From Syngnathus acus (Eukaryota > Chordata > Actinopteri > Syngnathiformes > Syngnathidae): DNA of 64,000 nucleotides. The notes beneath the pieces were generated by a model. It was not told the origin of the DNA and made no database searches. It saw nothing but the letters and a program-made list of their open reading frames with translations. Positions 35,810 to 47,600 of the stretch are shown in pieces (position 1 is the stretch's first letter; each line of letters begins with the position of its first letter). A program made the position numbers and the translations under genes. The stretch spans positions 1,816,553-1,880,552 of the forward strand of contig NC_051093.1 of NCBI RefSeq assembly GCF_901709675.1, read 5' to 3'.

Positions 35810-38800
35810 TCAGCGGAATTCATAAATGGGAATACTGTGCTCTCGGACGTGGCTCAGGTTGAGGGACTGATACCTGGAAAAAAAAAAAAAAAAAAGATTT
35901 CAACATTGTCGGTCAAAATCCTCATCTACAAAATCGCTCCTTTTCGAGAAATGTACCCAGATACCCATTTCAATCCTTCATAATGCGGCGACTGACCATT
36001 CCGAGCTCCTGTGGTAGTAGTAACCCTCTATAGTGGCCGAGGACTTCTGGAAGCAGATGTAGTAAAAGCCTGCAAAGGACGCGCCGCTGATATCCTTGAT
36101 GGTGTGATCGGGGACCAGGAACTGCTCCTTTGGGAGGGCAGAAATGCAGGGTTCAAAGTTCACAATCAGGAGGACAAAGAGATAATGTTAAGGGTCACTG
36201 AAAAAACACTTGGGGACTGACTTTCCATCTCATGAAGACGTAATCGCTGCGTTCCAGCGCATCGTAGTCAAAGTCATCAGAGTTGAAGCTTTTGGCCACT
36301 TTATAAAATGGCTGAAATTTGCCCTGCGGGAAAAAGTCCCTTCAGGTCACGTCAGACAACCGCCGATCAAACGTCGCACTCCCTGGTGGAGGTCATGGGA
36401 GAACGGGGACGTACCCAGTGCTTCCTGTCCACATCTTCATCAGCATCCCACTTCCTTGTTAGAAAAGGCCGCTTTCGGCTGATGATTTCACCAGCAAAGA
36501 ATGTCGTGAGCGTCGGATACTCCTGGTGGCAAAACATTTAAGACGTTAGCAAGGCAGGCAGGAGAGGCGAAATTGGTCATCCGTCTGTTGCTACCCAATT
36601 GTAGAACACTCAGTACATACTTGCACTGTTGTTTACCATTGCTGTTTTTATTTTATTTTATTTTTTGGGAGAAATGAGAGCAAATATGTGTTCACTTTGT
36701 GCCAGTACCACTTCAAATTAGAACTTCAGACTTGCATGAACTCACTGACACTGTCACATCATACATCAGTTTTTGTGAGGATCTGTGTGTGCAGACTAAG
36801 ACCTTCTGCACGTACAACAACGACAAACCTTGGTTTACACCGAACCTCAGGAGGCTGCGCAAAGTCAAGGAGGAGGCCTACAGGAGCGGCGACCGCGACC
36901 TGTTCAAGCAGACCAGAAACACACTGAACCGAGAGGTCAGGAAAGCCAGGAGGTGTTACGGGGAGAACCTGAAGAGACACCTCTCTGCCAATCCTGATCC
37001 CTCAACAGTGTGGAAAGGTCTGCAGAGCATCACGGGGTACAAGAAACGAACCCCCCGTCCTGTGGAGAGCCCAAGGCTTGCTAACCAGCTAAACAGGTTC
37101 TACTGCAGGTTTGATCGGTCCTCCCACACAACGGGACTTCCTGCAGCACAATCTACATACTCACCTCTCCCCACAACTACTCTGTCCACACCTCTATCAT
37201 CGTTGTCACCCACTCTCTCTCTTGCAGAGGCCGCGCCCGCACTCCAGATCCGCGAGGAGGAAGTGCGCCAGATGTTCCGGAGACAAAAGACCAGGAAGGC
37301 ACCAGGCCCAGACGGCGTGTCACCTTCCTGCTTGAAAGTCTGCGCTGAGCAGCTGGCGCCCACCTTTGCACGGATCTTCAACCGTTCTCTGGAGCTGTGT
37401 GAGGTGCCCTTGTGCTTCAAGAGCTCCACCATCGTTCCAGTGGCCAAGAAGCCTGCCATCACAGGTTTGAATGACTACAGACCTGTCGCACTGACATCTG
37501 CGGTCATGAAATCTTTCGAGAGGTTAGTGCTGAACCACCTGAAGGATGTCACGGGCCCCCTGCTTGACCCCCTCCTGTTTGCCTATCGGGCAAACAGGTC
37601 AGTGGATGATGCGGTCAACATGGGACTGCACTACATCCTGCACCACCTGGACACCCCAGGAACGTACGCCAGGATCCTGTTCGTGGACTTCAGCTCGGCG
37701 TTCAACACCATCGCTCCTGAGTCCTGACATCCTCCAACAGAAGCTCATCCAGCTTGCGGTGCCTGCCTCCACCTGTCAGTGGATCACCAGCTTCCTGACC
37801 AACAGGAGACAGCGTGTGAGGCTGGGGGGCATCACATCTGACACCCGGACCACCAATACTGGAGCCCCTCAGGGGTGCGTCCTCTCCCCACTGCTCTTCT
37901 CTCTCTACACCAATGATTTCTCCTCAGGTGACTCTCCTGTGAAGCTCCTGAAGTATGCAGACGACACCACTCTCATCGGACTGATCCAGGACGGTGATGA
38001 GACTGCGTACAGACTGGTCCACTGGTGCAGCCAAAACCACCTGGAGCTGAACCCGCTCAAGACCGTGGAGATGACAGTGGACTTCAGGCGAGACCCTTCA
38101 CCACTTTTACCCCTCACTATCCGCAGTAATACTATTCTCTCCACAGACACCTTCAAGTTCCTGGGAACCACAATCTCTCGGGACCTGAAATGGACCGGCC
38201 ACATAGACTCTGTCCGGAAGAAGGCCCAGCAGAGGGGTTAGGGTTAGGGTTAGACAGCTCAAGAGGTTCAACCTGCCGCGAGAGCTTCTGAAGACCTTCT
38301 ACACTGCCATCATCCAGTCTGTCCTCTGCACCTCCATCACTGTCTGGTTTGGATCGGCCTCCAAACAAGACAAGCACAGACTGCAACGGACAATCAGGAC
38401 TGCAGAAAAGATCATTGGAATCAACCTCCCATCTATCCAAGACTTGTACCTGTCCAGGACCAGGAAACGTGCAAGTAACATCTCTACAGACCCTTCTCAC
38501 CCAGGTTGCAGTCTGTTTGAACTACTCCCCTCCAAACGGCGTTATAGAGCTCTGTACGCCAAAACCAGCAGACACAGAGACAGCTTCTTCCCCCAGGCTG
38601 TTGCTCTGATGAACTCACACCACTCTTAGAGTCTCAGAGTCATTACTGTGCAATAACATCCTGCTCTTCACACCTTTTTTGAATTTGTCTACACTGTTTT
38701 CGCCATTTTTCACATGTCCTGAGTGTTGTTAGTCACCTAAATGTTGAACAGAGGGTGTGTTTTACCGAAGTCAAATTCCTTGTTTGGCACACTCAAACAT

Positions 38801-39799
38801 GGCGAATAAAAAACTCTTGAATCTTGAATGCGAGCGCAAGCTGACCCGCTGACAACAAGTTTCACCCTTGAACATTCTGTTCCCCTTGTCAGGCCCCCCT
38901 CAAAGTATTACGTAATGAAATGGATACACACTTGTCTCAGAAATTAGGGCAGGCGTGTAGACCTTAAAATAGAGAATCGCCGGGTCAACTGGCCTGCGGT
39001 GACCCCCAATAAGATAACCATCACAAGTCCTGATGTCAGCTAAATGTTTGAGCTCGCTCACCTCAGTCAGGCCGCTGATCTTCAGATATCCACACAAGTA
39101 GGAGTCCTCGGGAGTCACGTGCTAGAGAAAAATCAATAATTGTAGTGAAACGTGTGGTTACTAATGTGTAATATCTAGTGTATGCTGTCAAACAAAGTGA
39201 AGCTGTATCCCATTTTCTCATGCTCCTCCATTGTAGGGGAAAAACTTTTGCAAATCGTGCTGAATAAATAACCTTAAAGTATCAATAGTCCATTAATTCG
39301 ATAATCGGGGTGTCGATTAATCCATTAATTGTTGCACCACTATTGCAAAGTTATCGGTTCATGCAAAGTTGTAAGAAATGATACTAAACAATGGCATTTC
39401 AAATGTCACACTTGCATTCAACCGGTCGCTAAACTAAGTCAGTGTGTTGCTATTGGATGTCAAGTAAGCCAACGTCGACGTGCCAAGTCGGTCGCAAGTG
39501 GACCTAAAAAAAATGCCATTTGCACGAGAACAAAAACGCGAGCGATAAAATTTAAAAGTCAACCTGATACGTACCTGCAAAACCACATCCACGTCGTAGG
39601 CGTTCCCTTTGCTCTTCTGGTAGCCTCGAAACTGGGAGCCGCTATACAGCAGCGACGTGGCCACGCCGGGCTGCTGCCCATTGATCGGCCCAGGCGGGAC
39701 AAGCGAGCCCGGGGATGGACGGGCCGCGTCCGGGGCAAGGCAGCACTCGACTGGGACGGGCATGGCGAGCGGCAACGGGTCACCGTCGGCTACCGTCAT
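35810..39799 (-). CDS. gid4: GID complex subunit 4 homologue (CTLH E3 substrate receptor)
   Basis: Substrate receptor of the GID/CTLH ubiquitin ligase; its beta-barrel binds proteins with N-terminal proline (Pro/N-degron). Six exons on the complement: 39575-39799, 39062-39121, 36415-36522, 36222-36323, 35997-36127 and 35810-35873, giving 229 residues. The disordered N-terminus ([11 protein letters not shown]...) precedes the conserved [105 protein letters not shown] and [17 protein letters not shown] blocks, ending IPIYEFR. Near-identity to vertebrate GID4 is clear. The start is the first ATG in exon 1; non-ATG in-frame codons lie upstream. Intron 2 (2.5 kb) is swollen by an L2-like LINE. Human GID4 is longer at the N-terminus. 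Confidence 0.95.
36690..38832 (+). mobile_element. L2-like LINE in gid4 intron 2 (broken)
   Basis: Antisense to gid4. Encodes a reverse transcriptase: [71 protein letters not shown], then in the next frame [17 protein letters not shown] and the YADDT box, and [12 protein letters not shown]. The frame shifts near 37717 and a telomere-like insert at 38235-38253 brings stops, so it is dead. Endonuclease absent (5' truncated). Ends with AATAAAAAACTCTTGAATCT. Confidence 0.85.
38235..38253 (+). repeat. Telomere-like (TTAGGG)n tract inside the LINE
   Basis: GGGTTAGGGTTAGGGTTAG, three TTAG units, sits between QQR and [12 protein letters not shown] codons of the reverse transcriptase, where related elements have a few ordinary codons. 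Confidence 0.8.
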
Positions 39800-40383
39800 C
39801 AACTTCGGAGCAGGCGAGCGCCCGAAGTCGCCGAGGTCCAAAACTTTAAACTATTTCTTTGGGCTGGCGACCTCAGCGCAACTCTGAATGGAGAGCTCTG
39901 TTTCCCGGAATGTGATTGGTCGAAAGCGTAGGGCTTGAGCGGACCTTTTATTTGGGGGCTGTCAAACCGAGTGGCATTTTGGGAACTGTAGTAATATGAC
40001 GAGAAACTACCCAAAAAGCACTGACGACTTCGAAAACCCGAAACACGCGCCCCTCGGCGGTCGCAGGTACACTCGCCTGTCTTGTGAACAGGTGTTGTGC
40101 CAGATTTGGACGGACGATCCGTATTGTGACGCTTTTATAGGTAAAAAAAAAAACAAATCTTCACGGGGGAACCAAATCTGGCACAAAACCGGCACCGTCA
40201 GTTCGATTCCCGCAATGAGGGTGTGCGTGTGTGTGACAAAACGGAAAAAGAAAATACGTTCGCTCCCTTCGTCTCATTTTTAAACTTTGGCATAAATATA
40301 TGATCATAGTTGTGAATTAAGGGTTAGCTTCAACAACAGTTTGATTTATTTTTCTTCTGAAACGTCATAGCTAAATTACAACA
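39800..40383. other. gid4 promoter region
   Basis: Upstream of gid4. GTGATTGGTCG near 39910 is a CCAAT-box in reverse, and the flanking 200 bp is CG-rich, as in a housekeeping promoter. No gene. Confidence 0.45.
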
Positions 40384-40735
40384 CACGGTAGGATCTGGGC
40401 GGCTCGCCTCACAGTTAGGAGGGTGTGGGTTCGATTCCACCTCCGGCCCACCCTGTGTGGAGTTTGCATATTCTCCCCGTGCCCGCGTGGGTTTTCTCCG
40501 GGCACTCCGGTTTTCTCCCACATCCCCAAAACATGCTTGGTAGGCCGATTGAGCACTCCAAATTGCCCCTAGGTGCGAGTGCGGATGGGTGTTCGTCTCT
40601 GTGTGCCCTGCGATTGGCTGGCAACCAGTTCAGGGTGTCCCCCGCCTACTGCCCGATGACTGCTGGGATAGGCTCCAGCACGCCCGCGACCCCCGTGGGA
40701 CAAGCAGTATAGAAAATGGATGGATGGATGGTAGG
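40384..40735 (+). mobile_element. V-SINE-like element with L2-type tail
   Basis: A tRNA-like head (GGCGGCTCGCC and box B GGTTCGATTCC) is followed by the conserved GGAGTTTGCATATTCTCCCC and GTGGGTTTTCTCCGGGCACT blocks, and a 3' tail GGATAGGCTCCAGCACGCCC ending in ATGGATGGATGG. A near-duplicate of the preceding 20-odd bases (GATCCGTATTGTGACGCTTTTATAGG at about 40119 and 40735) flanks it, probably a long target duplication. Confidence 0.75.
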
Positions 40736-41103
40736 ATCCGTATTGTGACGCTTTTATAGGTAAAAAAAAAATCGGACGTACTAATGAAAAGTAAAGACAT
40801 TAAATCAGCGTCAAAGAATACTTTTGAGGACACATGAAGCTATCTCTGATAAAAAAAAAACGTTTGCTGTTGGTTAGCCAGTATAACTGTACTGCCTATA
40901 TCACTAATTAATGTAATTGATATAAGAAAAATACTTCACTTATTCATAGTGAAACAAATCAAGTGAGAATTTTACTATCACAACATTGCAAAGGGAAAAA
41001 AAGACCCAAGGAATACGTCAGCCAATATATTTGTTTTCATGGAGCAAATACTACATATTTGGGCACAATGTAATCCCCTTCTTTCAAGCCCACCGCGTTT
41101 GCA
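40736..41103. other. Intergenic gid4/drc3
   Basis: Nothing recognised apart from the probable drc3 3'UTR. ATPAF2, which sits here in human, is absent. Confidence 0.45.
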
Positions 41104-43853
41104 CTACATCAACTTTTTCAGCTGTTCCCTCAAATAGTCGGCGTGTCTGTGGATATCTGCGATGCGCTTTCGGTTCCTCTTCAGTTCCGTGTCTTCAATC
41201 TGAAACGTCACAGAAGGACAACATGAGCGGCGTGCACACGGGAGACCCAAAAGTCATTTCAGGTTTTTACCCCATTGATGAGGGCCACTTTCCAGGCCTC
41301 GGCTCGCGTGACCAACTGCGTCTCCCTGTCATTGATAATCTGCAGATGGTTGTCGTGGCTGGCAGCCAGCGTGTCCATCACTGTGTTTTTGTCCAAGAAC
41401 AGCTACATTGAGAAGGGCGGGTGTCAGACCTTATTATGCTAAATGGCAATGGTGACAAGTTCTTTGTATTTGTGGATGCAGCATTTCTAGCTAGGAAGAC
41501 AAACCTCAATTCAACCTCAATCAAAACTGCTGTTAATTGATATCGTGCGGTGCTGCCGCTACCTACCATTCGGACATCATCGGGCAAATCATCTTCGGCT
41601 TCTCCCTTCGCCACCACCTCCAGTGTGGTGACGGCAATTTGCGTTACCTTCTGATGATGGCTGTCCTCCAGTGCTCGACACTGGACGAATGTGCAATCGA
41701 GTCAAGGAAGGCCTGGCACAGCTATAGCGGGAACAGCGAACTAAATGCGGAGTTCAATATGTGAAGATGTCAACATATCCCATGAGTTCATAAAATTGAC
41801 TTTTTGGAATCAAAGCTTTGTAATATGGACTTTCCCGTAGCGACAAAAGGTCCGTCCTGTAAAGTTGAAGAGGAGCTGCGAGGACGTGTGAAGGATATAT
41901 GCCTTGAGCCGTTTCGCTGAAACCGCCGGTCATCTCGGAGATGTTGTTGTCAAACTTTCGGATCGTTTCCTGTGGGGAGCGTCGTTTCACTTTTGTGACA
42001 TCGTCGGCATAGATTGCAATTGGAATCAAAAGTTAACATCGCACAAGGTACCTCCAGGTAGCTGTAGAGTTGAAACTCCACCGTCATTAGGTTGTAACAC
42101 AAAACATTGATTTCTTCCAGCCAGATGTCCATCTTGCTCTTCTTTTCATTCTTCGCTGCCTGTTGTAAGTCCAATGTTCTCTGTACACAAAAATATGTCT
42201 TGAAAAAGCACGCCATCTCGTAGAGGAACCCAAATTGGGACATGTTTAGGACATTCCATTCCCCGTTTGCGAGCGCACCTGCTTCTGTTCCGTCTGAAAA
42301 TCAGCCAACACTTTGGAGGCTCTGCTTTGGCTGTCCGTCACGTCTACGTCAAGTCGAGCGAAGAATGAGGCGACCTCGGCGTCTCTTCGCTTGTACTCGG
42401 CTAGGCCCACTTCAAAGAGCTGGTTGCACAGGTCAACCAGTTGCTGCTCGAATGTAAACGAGAAGAGTCAAGGGAGGCAAACAAACGGGAATCGCTTGAC
42501 AAAGCCGCCCGCGACAAAGGATATGCCTCCAGCAACTCGTCCACTCCCGGCAGGCATTGTAGTTTTTTTAACTCTGTATCATTTTGGATAATGTTTTTGT
42601 ACAGATAATCTCCATTCAACTGCTCCACAAAAGAATCCTGAAATAAAAATAAAGACATTGGCAGCCATCTTGATCAAAACCCAAACGAGTTGATTGAACT
42701 CACCTCGTGCATTTGTAGTATAGCTTCCTGTTTTCGTTTTTCCTCCGCTGCTTGTTGGGCATGTAACTCCTCCTGGTTCATCTCCTCAATGTCAAGGTTG
42801 TACTTGACCGACGCCCTGTTCCTCTTTATGCACAGGGCATCATATTACATGCAAGTTGCAAAACGTTTCAAAACACTGCACGTTTCTTACAATATCCTCG
42901 TTGAGAAAAACGTTGTTCAGGAACTTCAATTGCTGAAAATAGGCCGCGAGGAAAAGGGTGTACTTTTCTTCATTGTTCTCCTCTGGGATCGGATTTCCAT
43001 CTATATTGAGGTTGAAGAGCTTCTTGAACTTTCGCAGATAGACCACCTTTGGAGTGCAGAACAGTGACTTTGGGTTTGGCAAGTGTCCCAAACCACACAC
43101 TTTTTTTTCATTTTACAATGCGCCTTTTTTGTTACATTGTTCAGTTGATGCAGTTTGTTGTTTGCAATGCAGAAAACAGTTAGTTCCATGAGGCTGTCCA
43201 TGTTTTCGATGAGAGTGATGTGGTTGTTGGACAAATTCAGCACTTCCATCTTCACAAGACCATCCAGACCTTCAATTTTCTTGATTTTGTTAAATGATAG
43301 ATCTAAGAAACAAAATGGGCGTTATTGTTTCAAGTTTGCACGTTTTTCCTGCACAGCAAAAAGTCCGGGCTTGAAGGACCCAGCTTAGTCAGGCTTGCCC
43401 CATCTCCCAAAAACATGCTTGTTAGGGTAATTGAAGACTCAATATTGTCTTAAGGAATATTCAAAACAACATGTTTTCTTACTGAGCCACGTCAGGTTAA
43501 CCAGATGGTCCAATCCTTCGATCTTCTTGATGAAGTTGTTGTTGAGATTTAACTTGGTTAACGCCGAGAACTCCCACAAGTGGTCAATCTTCTGAATGTC
43601 TTGTGAGGAAAACCATCATTCCACGAGACGCATTCAGTATCACCAAGCCTGCATTTTTCTACTCACTTCTGTATTCCAGACTCAATCTGGGGGCCTCTTT
43701 AAAGAGGATTCCCTCCTGCTTGGCAATGCGTTCAGCTTGATCTTGGAGACCTTGCTCCAGGACGGCTTCCTGCAGAATCTCCTCATCGATGTAAATTGGG
43801 GTTTTATCATGGTAACCGGCGCTTAGGTTGGAGGTTTCCTTGCTGGAAGGCAT
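41104..43853 (-). CDS. drc3: Dynein regulatory complex subunit 3 (LRRC48)
   Basis: Part of the nexin-dynein regulatory complex that controls motile cilia and flagella. Twelve exons on the complement: 43667-43853, 43483-43599, 43136-43302, 42891-43046, 42704-42823, 42527-42637, 42279-42446, 42052-42180, 41886-41969, 41567-41680, 41271-41402 and 41104-41199, 526 residues (human 523). The N-terminus is MPSSKETSNLSAGYHDKTPI and AERIAKQEGILFKEA. Leucine-rich repeats follow (LTKLNLNNNFIKKIEGLDHL, MEVLNLSNNHITLIENMDSL, LFNLNIDGNPI), then an LRR cap and a long coiled coil (EELHAQQAAEEKRKQEAILQ, ELLE, LAEYKRRDAEVASFF) to KRNRKRIADIHRH. Exon 6 ends in a GC donor (GAG|GCATAT), and exon 9's end (CAC|GTCCTC) is weak but is the only phase-0 choice that gives the family length. 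An untranslated exon starts at 44187 and upward. ORF-based callers will miss most of it. Confidence 0.9.
43396..43455 (+). mobile_element. SINE/L2 fragment in drc3 intron 2
   Basis: Short match (CCCAAAAACATGCTTG, then TTGAAGACTCAATATTG) to the V-SINE-like body at about 40518-40565. Confidence 0.45.
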
Positions 43854-44187
43854 GACTAAAAGAAAGAAAAACACAAACTAAAACCTAATTTGGCCATTTT
43901 AAATGGTTATGCATGTATAGACTACTATGACTATCTTTTTCTTAAATATAGCAAATACTGTACCTGTTGACTAATAAGGGGGGGGGGGGGGGCAAATACT
44001 GCATCTCAGAATGTGTCGGATACTGCATGTAACAACGTTGTATTTTTAATTCACTAAAGGGTACATCAATAGCGTCATCAATGAACGTAGTAAACGATGT
44101 TGACACGTGCGCGTATTAATTGGTCAAAACATGTAAATATAAACGCCGATTACGGTTCGTCTGAATTCAATAATTATATGTGTTACC

Positions 44188-44642
44188 TGCGTTAGCACAG
44201 AAGCTACAAATCAGCCACAACTGGGAACGCAAAATGCGTATATGTCAAAATAAATAAATCACATTACACTACAGCTCTTCAATGTTTACGGGGTGTTGCG
44301 TAGCAACTGGGTGCTGCATTCGAGTACACTGGGAAAAAATACCTTCGTGCGTCCGTCAAAGTTAGCGTCTATTCCACTTTCAGAGCTCGATTCACAAATC
44401 GTGTTTTACACAAAAACATTTTTGTTGCAGTTGAAACACTCATGAGACATTTTAAAAACCAATCACAGCTGGATTAAAATGTATGCGGATACCGCGAAAA
44501 ACACTATGACTGACAGCCATTCTAACCACTGGCATTTAAGTTGTGAATGTGTGCTGTCCAATAGAGTCGCTTAGAAGGCGGGGCTTAAGAGTAGCGGTTG
44601 GGCCTCCGCCTGTCGGCGCCAAGCGGATTGTTTGCTGTCAAC
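44188..44642. promoter_or_regulatory. Divergent drc3 / tom1l2 promoter region
   Basis: Between the drc3 untranslated exon (donor GCAG|GTAACA at 44187 on the minus strand) and the tom1l2 start codon. It includes an X-box-like site at 44295-44307 and a CCAAT box in reverse (CAATAGAGTC region, 44560). Extent inferred. Confidence 0.5.
44295..44307. promoter_or_regulatory. Candidate RFX X-box at drc3
   Basis: GTTGCGTAGCAAC is an inverted-repeat match to the RFX consensus (GTTGCC-type half sites, 1-3 nt spacer). It lies about 100 bp upstream of the inferred drc3 untranslated exon donor. RFX factors drive ciliary genes, which suits drc3. Confidence 0.55.
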
Positions 44643-47600
44643 ATGGAGTTCTTACTCGGAAATCCTTACAGCACTCCAGTGGGCCAATGCATAGGTACGT
44701 CCGCTTTTAAAATTGTGCAATTGCCATGCAGCGAAATGTACCATAGAACAACTCAGACGAACTGGGTGAGTGGCGCCCCATTGGAAATCTCGAGTTAGCA
44801 TCCTTGCGACAAACGTCATCTAACTGGAATGAGCTTCCAGACGACCCCCCCCCCCCCCCCCCCTAAACTTTCCACTTACTCGGTTCATTCGCTCAAACGG
44901 CATCATTTTCGACAACACGCAAGTGTATTTGAATGCATTAAAGCGGACGGGAATATTTTCAAGTTAGCTTTAGTTTTGAAAAGTTGACTGTAGGGATGTG
45001 GCAAACACTATTTTCCATTATGTCTATGTGCATTCATAATCATAATATACATAACAAATGTATGTAGTATGCTTCTATCAGCTAATGGGGTTCAGTGCAC
45101 GATGGAGCTGCAGGGTTCAGTGTTCCAGAAATGCACCGCCTTGTAATGAAAGGCGTTTCCAATATTGTGATTAGATGAGAGGATACAAGGCAAGTACGAG
45201 GTGTGCCAGAAAAAGTCCATCGCTGGGGTCTGAACAGATACGTTTCAAAATTACACAAACTATGAGATTCCCCTTCCGTGTGGGCAAGATGACCAACCTC
45301 TGAAGATTGTCTGGTTTAGTGCTGAAAGAAGGCGAGTCGCCAGCTCACAATGCCCCGAGCAACTGACAGTGTTGTATTCTGAGAAGTTCTAAGTGTGACA
45401 GCAGCAAAGAGAGAAGTGGTGATGGGACTGAAGACATTAAATGTGGAGGGTGGGAATAAAGAGCCCAGTTGACACTGCAAGACACTGCCTGCCTCGGAAC
45501 CATCTGACACCACTGATGATCACTCAGGTGAAAATGAGGTGTTGACAGAGACCACGCGTGAATGGTGTCTGTCAGAGATTTCAAAATTCAAGAGTTTTTA
45601 TTCGCCATGTTTAAACAAGGAATTTGACTTCGGTAAATCACAGCCTCTGTTCAACATTTAGGTGACCTAACAACACTCAGGACATGTGAAAAATGGCAAA
45701 TATTCTCAAACATCCCCTGATCTTAAACTCCCAAGAGGGCAAGGAATAACTCAAAACTCCAGCTAGGGGAAATGAGAAACCTTGAGAAGAGACCACAGAT
45801 GGGAGGGTCCCTCTTCCAGGATGACCAGGCTTCCACTTCTCAACAGTATTTAAACTGGGCAACACACTTTTTTTTTTTTTTTGACCATCCTTGATCTCCA
45901 CAATTCTATTCTACATTAGACTCTACAGAATTGTCAATTTTTGCACGTTTTTATCAATTACCTTGAAACATGTCTTAAATGTCTGCACTCACTTTACAGG
46001 GTCTTTAAGGCATTTTTGTTTGTGTGTGTATTCCTTGAGAGTTGAAAAAAATCTGTTTGTTGGTTCTTCCAGAGAGAGCCACTGAAGGTGGCCTCCAGAA
46101 TGAAGACTGGGCCCTCAATATGGAGATCTGTGACATCATAAACGAGACGGATGAGGGGTGAGTTAGCCAATTGACTCGAGCCAGCACAGCGTAGGACTGC
46201 TGAAGAATGCTGCCCGTGCCCACGGCAGTTTGTCACCGAGCTCTTATTGTTTTTACTGGCTGACTCCACAATAGCCACTGCCCGGCCACCACAAAAAGGC
46301 CTTTTGTTAGTGTTGGAGGTGTCACTGAATGGACAAGCTTGACTATGTACTTCTCGTCCGAACGCCTTAATGCAAGAATTTATACTGAAGTCAACGCTTG
46401 CCCAGTTAGAGAAATAATCGTGATGTGAATCTTTCATTAAAGAAACGCTTGCTCGTTGAAGCGCTTAATTCTAGCGTCATCCGCAGTGGCGACTCTCCAT
46501 GTGTGGACAGCGGCGGCGACGTCGCCTCGGGAGAAAAGCGAGACAAGCAGATGGTGCCATGGCCTCGTGCTGTCACCGTCGCGCACCTCCGCTGGCTGAC
46601 AAATGGTCGTCTGTTTGCGTGCTGCGCAAACAATTTTATTGCCAAACCGGTGTAACAGCACGTGGTCTCATAAGACGGACACAGAAAAGAAAGACAGAAA
46701 ATGTTATGTACTTCTCTCAAACAATTGCTTTTGAGTCAGTGCAGGTTGGAAGTGGAAGTTTCAATCCAAGCGATACACTTTGGATGAATGTAATTTTGTT
46801 TCCAGTCGGAGAGCCGCCCATTCAGTCCTTCTTTCAAGTCAACACGCATTTTCTTTTCCCCCCGCAGGCCAAAAGACGCCATGCGAGCGCTGAGGAAACG
46901 ACTCGGCGGCAACAAGAATTACCGAGAAGTCTTGCTGGCGCTGACGGTAAATCGCACCTTTTCGCACTGACGGTAAATCGCATCTTTTTCTGCGGCATGT
47001 ATTTCACGATCTTGTGCGACTCGCTAGGTCGTGGAGACGTGCGTGAAGAACTGCGGCCACAGGTTTCACCTGCAGGTGGCCAGCCGAGATTTCATCGATG
47101 GCGTTTTGGTGAAAATCATCTCGCCGAAGGCCAATCCTCCGACCATCGTGCAAGACAAAGTGTTGTCGCTGATACAGGCACAGCAGCCAGTGTTAAAAAT
47201 ATATTTTATTTTATTCTGCAGAGGGATGAAATAATGGCAACATATTTGAATCTTATGAATATAAAATTAATCAAATTATTATTTGTTTTCAAGTACCGTA
47301 TTTTCCGCCCTAAAAGGCGCACCGGGTTATAAGGCGCACCTTCAATGAACGGCCCATTTTAAAACTTTGTCCATATATAAGGCGCACCGGCTTATAAGGC
47401 GCATAAAATAGAAGCTATACTGCATCAAACTGAGGTTGACTAGGGTTGCGGTATGCATCCACTAGCCAATAACCAACGAGCCCTCTGTAAACAATCGCGT
47501 TTCTCAAACGATCTCCTATAAAATGATCAGAACTGACTAAAGTTCGATCTAACGCATTGGTACTACTTACCTATGTTTCCCTTCCATATCGATCCGTAGA

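Noticed and set aside
36415-36522. Apparent one-base frameshift in gid4 exon 3
   Set aside because: On re-reading the sequence it came from my own miscount at a line break; the exon is 108 bp and in frame.
43136-43302. Apparent extra base in drc3 exon 3
   Set aside because: Also a miscount at a line break; the exon is 167 bp and its phase fits.
46994-47332. Plus ORF continuing past tom1l2 exon 4
   Set aside because: It reads an intron and mixes frames; the exon boundaries explain the conserved parts.
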